Assembly: GCF_030127105.1 (NCBI RefSeq)
Contig: NZ_CP126161.1
Span: 1,116,001 to 1,180,000 of the forward strand
Direction: 5' to 3'
DNA: 64,000 bases
From: Haloarcula pelagica
Lineage (GTDB): Archaea > Halobacteriota > Halobacteria > Halobacteriales > Haloarculaceae
This document shows positions 17,639-26,841 of the stretch, piece after piece; positions within the stretch are counted from its first letter, which is position 1, and the number at the start of each line of letters is the position of its first letter. The position numbers and the translations under genes were made by a program. The notes under the pieces were generated by a model. That model was given only the letters and a program-made list of their open reading frames with translations, was not told where the DNA came from and made no database searches.

Positions 17639-19308
17639 CAGAGTCCTCTCCATGGTGGCCAGAAGTTCCAGCTCGTCACGCGGCTGATGAGGTAGCCACC
17701 GAATAGGAGGACGCCAATTGGGACGAAGCCCCAAAAGAGCGCGTCCACGTACTGGAGCACCGTGCCACCGGTGTGAACGACCGCAGTGTCACCGGTGTAG
17801 CCCGGAATGTTTCGCCACCAGTCCCCGGGCACGTACCGTGCTGAAACGGCATCCTGAGAGCGAGAGACGGTCACCGAGGCGACGCCACTCTCGTTCGTGT
17901 TGACTCGCTCGCCTGCGATGAGGAGATGTCCCTCTCTGGCGGCAGTCTCGATCGGAGCGCCCGTCGCAGCGTCGCTGAGGTGAGCGTGGACAGTAATTGT
18001 CTCATCGGTCCGGCCGACGACTGCGAGTGTGAGGTTACTTTCAGTGAGTGGGATAGCTTCGAACTGCTCAGGGTTGAGTGGAAGACTCGTTCCACGGACG
18101 AGCCCTATTGCACGAATCTGGTGCAGATCGTGATTCGTCGTCTCGACTCGCGTAGCGATACCGAAACTACCTGTGTAGCCCCCTTCGATTGCGTCTAAGG
18201 CGACGGCTTCCGGGAGCGCAGGCGCATCGTACGCCTCACCGTAGACTTCGAGCAGCGATGTCGTGACTCGTGGCCACGGTGTCGGTCCGGTTTCGATGGG
18301 GTAGGCGTGGACCTGAAGCGGATGGACGGGCGAATGAGTCATGTTCGACCCACCAGCACGATACGTGGTGAGGGAATCCCACGATGGAGTGCGAGCGCTG
18401 TAGAATCGCCAGACGCCACGAACATCACCATCCGGAAGCGAAAGTCCGTACCACGGATAGCTCTTGTACGTAACCAGGCCCAAATCGCCATCAGGATACT
18501 CCGTTTCGAATCCAGAGACGGTCAGTTCGTAGACGCGAACGCGTGTAGTTTGCCGGACGGTGAGTGTTTCTTCGTGTCGGGTACTGGTAGCGCTCTCATT
18601 TCTGGCTTCGTCTGTCTCTTCGAGTGCCACAGAAACCGTCGCTTCGAGCGTGAGATTGCGATACTGGTCACTGTTGGCTGTGAGGTTGCTGTAGCTGAGT
18701 GTCGGTGTGTTCGTCCCCGCCGTTTCGTCGAGGACCTCACCGTCGAGGAGCAATCGAGTTGACTCGACCTCGTGTGACTGAACTGCCCACTGGCTCGCCT
18801 GCGGAGCAGACGAGTTCGTCTCCGGGACAGAAATACGATAATCTAAGACGCCGTGAACCACTCCATTTGGCGCGATATACAGTGGTTGCTCACGTTCTGA
18901 GAGGTGGACCCTGGTGGAAGGTTGGACTGCAAGCATCGAGATACCGAGATCCCGTAGATACGTCCCGTCGGAAAGTGTCGCGCCTTGTGGGTGACTCGCG
19001 GCATCTGTGCCAGTCTGTGGGATCTCGCCGTGCTCGCCAGTGTTCCACGTCTCGACCGCCCGTGGAGGACGATCTAATGGGAGATCCGTACCATCTGTGA
19101 GCAATTCTTGTGGCTGGCTCTCGTTGATATTGCGTAGCGTTGTCCTGTCTTCGTCCCCGGCCCAGAGCGGCCGGAATGTACTTTCGTTGAGCCCATGATC
19201 GGGCTCTTTCGGAGGGTGGGCAACACTCTGGCCGGTTGTGCCGATCACGACTGCAACCACTGCAATTGCGAGGAGTCCAACGCGTCCAGTCGTCCTTAGA
19301 ACGCGCAA
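17638..19308 (-). CDS. large secreted surface protein of the transfer operon
   Basis: A 556-residue protein with an N-terminal signal helix (VGLLAIAVVAVVIGTTGQ), a long extracellular beta-rich region with many N-glycosylation sequons, and one C-terminal membrane helix near 530-550 (FWGFVPIGVLLFGGYLI) before a short basic tail. The last 100 residues contain a carboxypeptidase-like beta repeat (IETAAREGHLLIAGERVNT). Conjugative elements of haloarchaea carry such membrane-anchored ectodomains in this position; a mating-pair contact role is inferred. It overlaps the pilin-like gene by 13 bases. Confidence 0.65.
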   Translation of the reverse strand: MRVLRTTGRVGLLAIAVVAVVIGTTGQSVAHPPKEPDHGLNESTFRPLWAGDEDRTTLRNINESQPQELLTDGTDLPLDRPPRAVETWNTGEHGEIPQTGTDAASHPQGATLSDGTYLRDLGISMLAVQPSTRVHLSEREQPLYIAPNGVVHGVLDYRISVPETNSSAPQASQWAVQSHEVESTRLLLDGEVLDETAGTNTPTLSYSNLTANSDQYRNLTLEATVSVALEETDEARNESATSTRHEETLTVRQTTRVRVYELTVSGFETEYPDGDLGLVTYKSYPWYGLSLPDGDVRGVWRFYSARTPSWDSLTTYRAGGSNMTHSPVHPLQVHAYPIETGPTPWPRVTTSLLEVYGEAYDAPALPEAVALDAIEGGYTGSFGIATRVETTNHDLHQIRAIGLVRGTSLPLNPEQFEAIPLTESNLTLAVVGRTDETITVHAHLSDAATGAPIETAAREGHLLIAGERVNTNESGVASVTVSRSQDAVSARYVPGDWWRNIPGYTGDTAVVHTGGTVLQYVDALFWGFVPIGVLLFGGYLISRVTSWNFWPPWRGL

Positions 19309-19712
19309 CTGCTTCCTCCAGAGACGACCGTATTCAGGAGGAACTGAACGATAGCGGTCGCGAGGGGTGCGACGATAATCCCCCAGATAATACCCTGGTT
19401 TCGGATTTCTTTGAGCTCTTTTTTCAGATCAGCCCGTCGGACAGCCGGCGTGACAACTGCGGCCCCGAGAGCGAGTGTCCCGCCAATGAGTGGCCCACCG
19501 AATTGGATGACGGTAAACAGGTTCTGTATCGTCGTTGCCATATCCGTGGTACAAAAGCTCTGACCGATAGATTGAGCCAGGGCTGGTTCGACCGCGAGAA
19601 GCGAGAGCAGCCCAACGGAAAGTCCGAAGCGACCAATTACCGGCGCGATCCGAGCGATGCGACTACGTCGTCCGTCTGTCGGCCTAGTGGCCGACGAGGT
19701 GTTTGCAGACAT
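19296..19712 (-). CDS. VirB2/TrbC-like small membrane protein, first gene of the transfer operon
   Basis: A 138-residue protein from the ATG at 19712. A signal-like helix (FGLSVGLLSLLAVEPALAQS, with an A-x-A cleavage site) is followed by two hydrophobic segments (IQFGGPLIGGTLALGAAVV and IIWGIIVAPLATAIVQFLL) split by a basic loop (RRADLKKELKEI). This is the architecture of VirB2/TrbC pilins. A TATA-like cttattac on this strand near 19810 is the likely operon promoter, giving a leader of about 70 bases. A 25-codon extension from a TTG is possible but less likely. Confidence 0.6.
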   Translation of the reverse strand: MSANTSSATRPTDGRRSRIARIAPVIGRFGLSVGLLSLLAVEPALAQSIGQSFCTTDMATTIQNLFTVIQFGGPLIGGTLALGAAVVTPAVRRADLKKELKEIRNQGIIWGIIVAPLATAIVQFLLNTVVSGGSSCAF

Positions 19713-19898
19713 ATCTGTCAGCGACGCAAGAATCGATATTTCGCTAACCCCGTACCCGAAGCACGGGTGACCCTCTGCGTCTATCAAAATCAGTTGGGAG
19801 TCGGGTAATAAGTTTTGCGTATGTTTTGCTAACGTTACCAGAAAACTGTGTATTTGTAAAGATTGCGTACTATGTACTTACCAACTACACTAAGATCG

Positions 19899-20381
19899 CT
19901 ACTCGAAGTCGGCTCTCCCGGTCCGGTAACACTCCCAGCACGGGAAGTCAGTACGGCACTCTGTACACTCCTCACTAGTCCGGTCAAGACGATCAGGAGA
20001 CGAGCCAATCAGTACGTCAGTGGTGTCTGCGATGTTGTCTCTATCGGCCTGTAACCGCGAGCAACCACCATCGGCCGCAATCGGTGGCTCGCCCCGTTTC
20101 ACCCGCTGGAGGGTATCGAGCAGCGGTCGTCGAATCGCGACAGCCACTCGATGTTTGCACGCCCCGTCAAATCGGGTATCTGCCGGGCACGTACACGAAA
20201 CTGGAATACCATCGTCGATGGAGACAGCGTACTGGTGGTCCTCGGGGGTAGCGTGACTCTCGTTGCGAACCAGAATATCGGTTCCACAGATGGAGAGATC
20301 AAGTGCTTCGTACTGCGCTCGCTTTGCGACTCGCTTGCTGAATTCGAGTTGTTCTAGAGGATGCATTGGTTCTTCGGGCAC
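19899..20381 (-). CDS. SWIM zinc-finger protein
   Basis: A 160-residue protein with the SWIM signature at about 80-105 (SCTCPADTRFDGACKHRVAV: C-x-C, then C-x-H). The C-terminal part has a second Cys cluster (EECTECRTDFPCWECY). SWIM domains bind zinc and mediate nucleic acid or protein contacts. Single-domain versions like this are frequent on haloarchaeal plasmids and near transposons. It lies between the transfer operon and the TumE-like fragment. Partners unknown. Confidence 0.8.
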   Translation of the reverse strand: MPEEPMHPLEQLEFSKRVAKRAQYEALDLSICGTDILVRNESHATPEDHQYAVSIDDGIPVSCTCPADTRFDGACKHRVAVAIRRPLLDTLQRVKRGEPPIAADGGCSRLQADRDNIADTTDVLIGSSPDRLDRTSEECTECRTDFPCWECYRTGRADFE

Positions 20382-20480
20382 CTACAGACGAGCGCCCGCA
20401 CCCGTCAGGGCGCGAGATAAAATCACGACGAGGCGAGCAGGGAGTGTCGCTCCCTCCCAAAGGATTAGCAGAGAGATGGG

Positions 20481-20828
20481 CTATGGTGGATTCAAGCGGG
20501 TGTTGGCAAGTGCGGGGTCGTCACGTTCTAGTGCTGTTCGCCAGCATTTCAACACCGCTCGCGTGACAACTTCGACCGCTTCGACTTCGATACACGAGGG
20601 AACGCTCGTGTTCGCATCCGGAGGTTCGTGGAAGTGTTTCTCTTGGAAGTTCGGCTCCGGATAGCGATCGAAGCGAAAGTCGATGCCATCTGGTTCGGTG
20701 TAATGGAAATTGTAGCAGTCCCGCTCCGTCCAGACAATATCGAACCGTCCAGACGGATTGGAGCCGAAGCCCTCGCCGACCGTAATATTCAGTGGGTTGA
20801 GAAAGAGAGTGACGTATTCGCGTGACAA
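20481..20828 (-). pseudogene. N-terminally truncated TumE-like toxin
   Basis: A 115-codon frame that opens right after an in-frame stop and has only a TTG available as a first start. The core FDIVWTERDCYNFHY, FRFDRYPEPN and KHFHEPPDA aligns by eye with the toxin candidate at 9.2 kb (FEIRWY, CRWDRHPN, DHFHPPPAA), but about 35 N-terminal residues are missing. There is no partner antitoxin next to it. Its 5' end abuts the stop of the sugar permease gene, so this is a junction between the accessory element and the sugar locus. Confidence 0.55.
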
Positions 20829-21695
20829 TCAGCCTTTCATCCCGGACAGACTCATGCCACGGATGAAGTAGTTCTGTGCGGCGAGGAAGGCCACGATGAC
20901 CGGAGCGACGATAATCAGCGCCGCAGCCATCATCAGTCCCCACTCAGCGAAGTACTGGTTTCTGACGGCGAATAGCGCCACAGGAAGCGTGTACATATTC
21001 GTGTCGTTAGCGATGATCAGGGGCCACTGGAAGTTGTTCCAGGCGCCCATGAACGTGAAGATACCAAGTGTTGCCAGTGCGGGTTTCGCAAGCGGGAGAT
21101 AGATCTTGTAGAAGGTCTGGAACTCGTTGCACCCGTCAATCTTGGCCGCGTCTCCTAGTGCGGAGGGAAGCGACTTGAAGTGCTGGCGCAACAGGAAGAT
21201 TCCCAGCGGGTTGGCTACGAGCGGGGCAATGAGTCCTTGGTACGTGTTGATCCACCCGAGCTGGGTGAGGATCAGGTACACGGGGATCAGCGTCACCATC
21301 GCTGGAATCATCATCGTGGAGATGAACCCCAGGAACAGCTTGTCGCGCCCCCAGAAGTTGATTTTCGCCAGGGAATAGCCTGCCAGCGAGTCGAAGATCA
21401 GGTTGAACGTGGTCACTGCGCCGGCAAAGATGACTGTATTGATGAACCACCGGACGAGTGGAATATCGGGTCGTTCCCACAAGGTGACGAAGTTCTCGAG
21501 CGTCGGTGCCGCAGGGATGAACGACACAGCTGAAGCTGTCGGAGTCGCGGAGAGCGACGTGGTGAGTGTCCACCAGAACGGCAGGGTCATCCAGAGAGCC
21601 CCAGCTGTGACAGCTGCGTAGAGCAGTGTCGTCTTCGACCAGTAACCGACGCCCGTCCGATCGTACCCCGGATACTCGTAGTCTGAGCGGGCCAT
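20829..21695 (-). CDS. sugar ABC transporter permease, MalG type
   Basis: A 288-residue membrane protein with six helices. The EAA loop that docks the ATPase is at 178-200 (SALGDAAKIDGCNEF, then LPLAKPALATL). It pairs with the MalF-type permease, whose TGA overlaps this ATG (TGATG). It belongs to the CUT1 family for oligosaccharides or polyols. Together with the binding protein, MalF and the ATPase at 27.4 kb it makes a full importer. The stop codon is directly followed by the truncated toxin frame. Confidence 0.9.
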   Translation of the reverse strand: MARSDYEYPGYDRTGVGYWSKTTLLYAAVTAGALWMTLPFWWTLTTSLSATPTASAVSFIPAAPTLENFVTLWERPDIPLVRWFINTVIFAGAVTTFNLIFDSLAGYSLAKINFWGRDKLFLGFISTMMIPAMVTLIPVYLILTQLGWINTYQGLIAPLVANPLGIFLLRQHFKSLPSALGDAAKIDGCNEFQTFYKIYLPLAKPALATLGIFTFMGAWNNFQWPLIIANDTNMYTLPVALFAVRNQYFAEWGLMMAAALIIVAPVIVAFLAAQNYFIRGMSLSGMKG

Positions 21696-22711
21696 CAGTA
21701 ATCGACCTCCGCTTGATCACGGTAACGGTACTGGTAGTAGCTGAAGGTGAAGATAATCAGGAAGAGGACGAACGCCATTGCGGCCCCTTCACCGAACGCA
21801 CCTTCCTCGAAGGCACGCTGGTAGATGAGCAGGACAGACGTTGTCGTCGAGTACACCGGTCCACCCTCAGAGAACACCAGCGCGATGCCGAACACTTGGA
21901 AGGCCGAGATGATTGCCATCACGAAGACGAAGAAGTTCGTGTTCCCGAGGTTCGGCCACGTGACGTGGCGGAATCGGTGCCAGCGGCTCGCCCCATCGAT
22001 ACGGGCAGCCTCGTACAGTTCCTCGGGTATGTTCTGCAACCCCGCGAGGAAGAAGATCATGTTCGAGCCAATGCCGCCCCAGATAGCCATTAGCATCACG
22101 CCACCCAGTGCGGTCCCGGGGTCGCCAGCCCAGTTGTGTTCGAGGAACGTCGGCAGGAGTCCGTTGATCACACCGTCACCTGCGAGGAACCATCGCCACA
22201 TCACGGCCGAGGCGGCCCCCGAGAGCATCACGGGCATGAAGTACGCGGCGCGGTAGGTTTTCTTGAACCGGACACGCTTGTCGAGCATCAGTGCAACCGC
22301 GAGTCCGCCGAAGATCTGCAACGGCACGGTCCCGATGGCGTAGACGAAGGTATTTTTCAACGAATACCACCACAGGCTCGTCGCGGGATCGGTGAACACC
22401 TCCGGGTTCCAACTCAGTCCGCCGTTCTCGATGGAAACGGGAAGCGGTTGCAGTACCGTCACGTAGTTCGTGAGTCCGACCCATTGGCCCGAGCCAGCCA
22501 GAATACTCCACTCCTGGAAGGAGATATAGAAGGCGTAGAGCACAGGGCCCAGCAGAAACGCCGAGAACACGATGATGTTGGGTGCGACGAAGGCGGCCCC
22601 CATCAGATTGTTCTGGTCCTCAGTGATTCCAACGGACCGCTTGAGCTTCGTCAGGGCGTGTCGGACCCGTGTGATGGCGTCCGTGACCGATCGCTGGCTC
22701 TCGGTGGCCAT
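21695..22711 (-). CDS. sugar ABC transporter permease, MalF type
   Basis: A 338-residue permease. An N-terminal cytoplasmic stretch of about 40 residues is followed by six helices. The EAA loop is at 230-250 (EELYEAARIDGASRWHRFRH). A periplasm-facing insertion (85-115) lies between helices 1 and 2, as in CUT1 MalF-like subunits. It starts seven bases after the binding-protein stop, so the order is binding protein, MalF, MalG. It forms the membrane channel with the MalG subunit. Confidence 0.9.
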   Translation of the reverse strand: MATESQRSVTDAITRVRHALTKLKRSVGITEDQNNLMGAAFVAPNIIVFSAFLLGPVLYAFYISFQEWSILAGSGQWVGLTNYVTVLQPLPVSIENGGLSWNPEVFTDPATSLWWYSLKNTFVYAIGTVPLQIFGGLAVALMLDKRVRFKKTYRAAYFMPVMLSGAASAVMWRWFLAGDGVINGLLPTFLEHNWAGDPGTALGGVMLMAIWGGIGSNMIFFLAGLQNIPEELYEAARIDGASRWHRFRHVTWPNLGNTNFFVFVMAIISAFQVFGIALVFSEGGPVYSTTTSVLLIYQRAFEEGAFGEGAAMAFVLFLIIFTFSYYQYRYRDQAEVDY

Positions 22712-22718
22712 TGCTATC

Positions 22719-24086
22719 TCAGAGGACCTCGCTGTTGATCTTGGTCTGTGCCGTTTCGAGCGCGTCGGACGGCGACTTCTCGCCCAGCATCGCCGCTTCT
22801 AGCTGTGGACGCACACGATTGACGATCGACTCGCTGTTCGGCCCAAATGAGAATGGTTGCGACCACTCGCCGGCATCGAGTAAGGTCTTCCGGCGCGGGT
22901 GGTTCTGGTAGTATTCCAGTTCGGAGTGGGACTGCCGAGCGGAGAGGGCGAGTCCTTTGCGTGCCCACTGTGACATCCCTTCGTCGCCGGTGAGACTACG
23001 GATCAGCTCACGCGCTGCCGCAGGACTGTCGGTCTTCGCAGAGGCGCTGTAGGAGACCGTGTAAGCGATAGTCGCTTTCTGTCCATCGCTCGGGATCGGA
23101 AGATGTGCAACGTCGACTTGGTCGTTGATATCCGGATTATCCTCGTATCCTTCCAGGAACGGAAGGCCCCACGGGCCCAACACGGCGGTTGCGACTTCTT
23201 GGCTCGCGAGCGCAGCGCCGTGCCAGCCCGAACCGAGATCGGTCGGGAGCGCCAGCAGACCGTCTTCCCTGAGCCCAACGAGATACTCGAGGGCCTCGAC
23301 GCCCGCGTCACTCGCAAACACGACCTCGCTGCCGTCGTCCGAGAGGACCTGTCCGCCGTTCTGGAAGAGGAACGCCCACCAGGATCGAGCATTCGCAAAC
23401 TCGATCATCGGTGCCTTGAAATTCTCGTTCGAGACGTTGTCTTTGAGTGCCGAGAGTACGTCCTCCAGATCAGACCACGTCTCTGGCGGTTCGACACTGG
23501 CCTCTTCGAGCATTGCAGTGTTGTGGAACAGCCCAAGCGTCGAGAAGTCCTTCGGGACCCCGTACAGCGTCCCGTCGAACCGGAACGCTTCCAGCAACGG
23601 CTGGAAGAAGTCGTCAGTGTTGTACTCCTCGGACGCTTCGAGTTCGTCCATGGAGAGCAACACATTGGCCGACGCGAACGATGGGAAGTACGACGAGTCG
23701 ACGTAGAACGCGTCGGGCGCGTTGCCTGCCCCCAGTTGTGTCTTGATCTTCTGTTTGTACTTCGACTGGATCGGGTTGTAATCCACCGAGATCGCGCTGT
23801 GGGTCTCCTCGAAACTGGCCACGAGTTCCTTGACTAACGCGGACTCTTCGTTGTTCGCAGCCCACCCAGAGAGGGTGATATCTGCGTTCATCGGCGTCGC
23901 GGTCTGGTCTCCCGTCGTGGTGGTGGAGTCACCACCACTGCCACCGGACCCATCCGCTGTGTTCTGCCCACTTCCACCATCACTGCCGCCGAGACAACCA
24001 GCGAAAGCGGCTGTGAGTCCCGCGATACTTGCACTCTGAACGAACCGCCGGCGGGAAACCGAGTTCCCGTTGGCACGGTCTGACAT
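22719..24086 (-). CDS. sugar ABC transporter substrate-binding lipoprotein
   Basis: A 455-residue protein. The ATG at 24086 gives a twin-arginine signal (SVSRRRFVQSA) and lipobox AFAGC, followed by a Gly/Ser/Thr linker. The mature part is a family 1 (MalE-like) binding protein: ITLSGWAANNEE, FEETHSAISVDYNPIQ and PDAFYVDSSYFPSFA. A TATA-like atatataat box ends about 30 bases before the ATG, giving a leaderless transcript, with the palindrome at 24140-24153 just upstream. It captures the sugar outside the cell and delivers it to the two permeases. The ATG nine codons upstream would place the Tat signal less well. Confidence 0.88.
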   Translation of the reverse strand: MSDRANGNSVSRRRFVQSASIAGLTAAFAGCLGGSDGGSGQNTADGSGGSGGDSTTTTGDQTATPMNADITLSGWAANNEESALVKELVASFEETHSAISVDYNPIQSKYKQKIKTQLGAGNAPDAFYVDSSYFPSFASANVLLSMDELEASEEYNTDDFFQPLLEAFRFDGTLYGVPKDFSTLGLFHNTAMLEEASVEPPETWSDLEDVLSALKDNVSNENFKAPMIEFANARSWWAFLFQNGGQVLSDDGSEVVFASDAGVEALEYLVGLREDGLLALPTDLGSGWHGAALASQEVATAVLGPWGLPFLEGYEDNPDINDQVDVAHLPIPSDGQKATIAYTVSYSASAKTDSPAAARELIRSLTGDEGMSQWARKGLALSARQSHSELEYYQNHPRRKTLLDAGEWSQPFSFGPNSESIVNRVRPQLEAAMLGEKSPSDALETAQTKINSEVL

Positions 24087-24139
24087 GTATGTTCGTGCAG
24101 AACGAATAACCAAGGATATATAATACTTTCCCTATTTTC

Positions 24140-24153
24140 ACTACTCCAGTAGT
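24140..24153. promoter_or_regulatory. palindromic operator, probable TrmB site
   Basis: The perfect inverted repeat actact-cc-agtagt lies between two divergent leaderless promoters: atatataat for the binding protein and tttatta (about 24166-24172) for the debranching enzyme. The same 14 bases with the same flanks recur at 27297-27310. TrmB of Halobacterium binds a TACT-spacer-AGTA type palindrome, and trmB is in this locus. The site is upstream of every TATA box, which favours activation. Confidence 0.75.
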
Positions 24154-24198
24154 AACATACCCTGCCTTTATTACCCCACCTACGCAAAGCGGAGTACG

Positions 24199-26130
24199 AT
24201 GAAGGCCGATAGCACAGTAATCATGGGCTCGACCTTTCTGGTAACAGACTCGGAGGGCCGGCCGACCAGAGACCACGACGGCTTCTACTATCGAGATGTT
24301 CGGCATCTGGACGACTACGCGCTCTCGGTAGACGAGGACCTGGAGTCGCTCGAAGTGGTAGATGTCCGCCCAGGTGAGCGGTTGTTACACCTCGGAACGC
24401 CGCTCGAGACCGGTTCCCGGAAGCTTCACGTCAGCCGTCGGCAGTTCGTTGCTGACGGTCTCTTCGAGGATCTCACTATCTCGAACCTGTCCGGGAGTCC
24501 GGTCAAGACATCGCTCACCCTGCGTCTGGGATCCCGGTTCGACGATCTCTTCGAGGTCCGTGGAATGGTCGCTGATCTCGACCGAACGATCGACGTTGAC
24601 CGACACGAGACGGGACTCACCTTTCGGTATGCCCCCAGTGACGCAGCCTTCTCGCGGTCTGTCTCGATTACGCTGGCTCACGTAGCGGATATCGCGATCG
24701 ACGTGAATTCCAGAGCCAACCGGGTTGACGCAACTATCGAAGCCGATCTCACACTCGCTCCCGGAGAGTCCAGAACTGTACCGGTAGCGGTGACAGTCGA
24801 TGGTCCGGCACCGGCGGCGCAACAGCTACAGGTTGCTCGAAAGACCGTCCGAGACCGAGCGGAGGACTGGACAGAGGCAAAGCCGATTCCCGAACACAGT
24901 GGCTCCTGGACGTCGGTGCTCCGAGAGAGCCACGAGAATCTACTCGAACTCCAGCTACCGACTGAACACGGGCCAATACTGGCTGCCGGAGTGCCCTGGT
25001 TCGCGACGGCGTTCGGTCGTGATTCGATCATCGCTGCCTTCCAATCACTCGGAGTCGACACAGGGCTCGCGAAAGGAACCTGTCGCTATCTGGGTGCACA
25101 TCAGGCTGACACGTACGACGCGGAGCGGGACGCGGAACCGGGCAAGATACTCCACGAGATCCGCTGCGGTGAGTTGACCGCCCGCGAACTCGTCCCGCAC
25201 CGTCCGTACTATGGAACCGTTGACGCGACGCCGCTGTTCGTTGTCTTGGTCCACGAAACGTGGCGACGCACCGGGGACGACGAATTCTTGGCTGAACTCT
25301 GGCCCAACGTGCAGCGTGCGCTAGAGTGGCTTGACGACCATGCAAAACGCACTGATGGGGGACTGCTGGCATACGGACTCGACAGTCAGGGGTCCGGTCA
25401 ACTGCGCCATCAGGGCTGGAAAGACAGCGGTGACGGGATTGTTTACCCTGACGGGAGCTACCCCAGCGGTTCCCTTGCCGTCGCGGAGGTCCAAGGCTAC
25501 GAGTACGATGCGAAGCGGCGGGGCGCAGAACTGGCCAGTGAGATGGGGGAACGGCAGTTCGCAGCGACACTCGAAAAGGAAGCCGAACGCACTAAGCAGC
25601 GCTTCGACGAGGCCTTCTGGCTCTCAGACGAGGAGTTCTACGCGGTAGCAGTCGAGGAAGGCGGTGACGCAGTCCCGTCGATCACCACGAACCCAGGCCA
25701 CTGTCTCTGGAGCGGCATCGTTCCGGAGACCCGAGCGGACGCGGTGGTCGACCGACTACTCGCACCTGAGATGTTCACTGGGTGGGGAATCAGGACACTG
25801 TCAGCGAGCCACGATGCGTATAACCCGCAGAGTTACCACCTGGGGAGTGTCTGGCCCCACGACAACTCGATCGTTGCCCTCGGGATGGCCCGCTATGGAC
25901 GCCAGGACGCTGCCAGCCAAGTCGCCGAGGGGCTACTGGAGGCCGCTCAGGCTCGTGGAAACGACAGACTGCCTGAGTTATTTGCCGGCTTCGAACGGAG
26001 CGAAACCGACGTTCCGGTCACGTACGGTGAAGCCTGTGAACCACAGGCTTGGGCAGCCGCTGCGCCCCTGGCGTGTCTGCAGGCGATCCAGGGTACCCCC
26101 GTCGAACCACCACGAGAAATCCGCCACTGA
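24199..26130 (+). CDS. amylo-alpha-1,6-glucosidase / glycogen debranching-type enzyme
   Basis: A 643-residue protein. The N-terminal beta-rich domain (1-200) matches the debranching-enzyme N-terminal family (GSTFLVTDSEG, FYYRDVRHLDDY). The rest is an (alpha/alpha)6 barrel with hallmarks ATAFGRDSIIA, PYYGTVDATPLFV, HQGWKDSGDGI and YHLGSVWPHDNSI. No signal peptide, so it acts in the cytoplasm on imported branched oligosaccharides or glycogen-like glucans. It is divergent from the binding-protein gene and shares its operator. The ATG sits about 27 bases after a TATA-like tttatta. Confidence 0.85.
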   Translation: MKADSTVIMGSTFLVTDSEGRPTRDHDGFYYRDVRHLDDYALSVDEDLESLEVVDVRPGERLLHLGTPLETGSRKLHVSRRQFVADGLFEDLTISNLSGSPVKTSLTLRLGSRFDDLFEVRGMVADLDRTIDVDRHETGLTFRYAPSDAAFSRSVSITLAHVADIAIDVNSRANRVDATIEADLTLAPGESRTVPVAVTVDGPAPAAQQLQVARKTVRDRAEDWTEAKPIPEHSGSWTSVLRESHENLLELQLPTEHGPILAAGVPWFATAFGRDSIIAAFQSLGVDTGLAKGTCRYLGAHQADTYDAERDAEPGKILHEIRCGELTARELVPHRPYYGTVDATPLFVVLVHETWRRTGDDEFLAELWPNVQRALEWLDDHAKRTDGGLLAYGLDSQGSGQLRHQGWKDSGDGIVYPDGSYPSGSLAVAEVQGYEYDAKRRGAELASEMGERQFAATLEKEAERTKQRFDEAFWLSDEEFYAVAVEEGGDAVPSITTNPGHCLWSGIVPETRADAVVDRLLAPEMFTGWGIRTLSASHDAYNPQSYHLGSVWPHDNSIVALGMARYGRQDAASQVAEGLLEAAQARGNDRLPELFAGFERSETDVPVTYGEACEPQAWAAAAPLACLQAIQGTPVEPPREIRH

Positions 26131-26148
26131 GCGACTGAGTATGACGCT

Positions 26149-26841
26149 ATGACTGACCGGCCCAGACTGGACCCGACAGGGACGTTGGCTGCATTCGGGA
26201 GAGTAGCGTATTCGGACCTGACTAGCGTCGTCGTACTAAGTCTGGTCTTCTCCGTTGCGGCCCTCCCGATTGTCACCGTTGGGCCAGCTATCCTCGCGCT
26301 CGTCGCGGCGCAGACGGCTGGCGTGACAGGCGAAGCAGCAGGGGGAAAAATCACCGAACGAGATCGTCTCAGCCGGTTCAAAACAACATTTGTCGACCAG
26401 TTTCGACTTGGGTTCGTTCTCGGTCTGCCGCTGCTCGCAGTGGCCGTCTCGACAGGCTGGTACGCCAGCCTCGCTATCGCCAACCAGAGTGGGACGCTAC
26501 TCATCGGAACCATCGTCGGGCTCTACGCGACCGTCGTAACACTCGTTGGTGTCTTCAGGGCGGCATCACTCGTCGTTAGAACGGGGGCTACAGTCCCCAA
26601 ACAAGCGCTGTGGGACAGCGGTCTCTTGCTCGTCGAAACACCGTCGTTTACTGTGTTGCACGTCCTGTTCGCGGCACTGCTACTCCTGCTCTGTTCCGGG
26701 CTGGGCGTGGCTGTCGTGGTCCTGCTGCCCGGTTTGTTGGGTGTCCTCGAAGTGGTTACGTACGAGGAAACCACCGGTGACGGAGCGCTCAGAGTCGTCC
26801 GCGCCTACCAGGGACAACTCCGAGTTGGGGAGAAAGGATGA
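26149..26841 (+). CDS. polytopic membrane protein, DUF624/YesL-like
   Basis: A 230-residue protein with five or six membrane helices (LTSVVVLSLVFSVAALPIVTVG; LGFVLGLPLLAVAVSTGWY). The N-terminal pattern, in which an early helix is followed by a Pro-Thr-x-Gly-Pro-Ala turn, resembles the YesL/DUF624 family often found in sugar-transport operons. It follows the debranching gene by 18 bases and overlaps the next gene by ATGA. Function unknown; the operon position points to sugar uptake. Confidence 0.6.
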   Translation: MTDRPRLDPTGTLAAFGRVAYSDLTSVVVLSLVFSVAALPIVTVGPAILALVAAQTAGVTGEAAGGKITERDRLSRFKTTFVDQFRLGFVLGLPLLAVAVSTGWYASLAIANQSGTLLIGTIVGLYATVVTLVGVFRAASLVVRTGATVPKQALWDSGLLLVETPSFTVLHVLFAALLLLLCSGLGVAVVVLLPGLLGVLEVVTYEETTGDGALRVVRAYQGQLRVGEKG

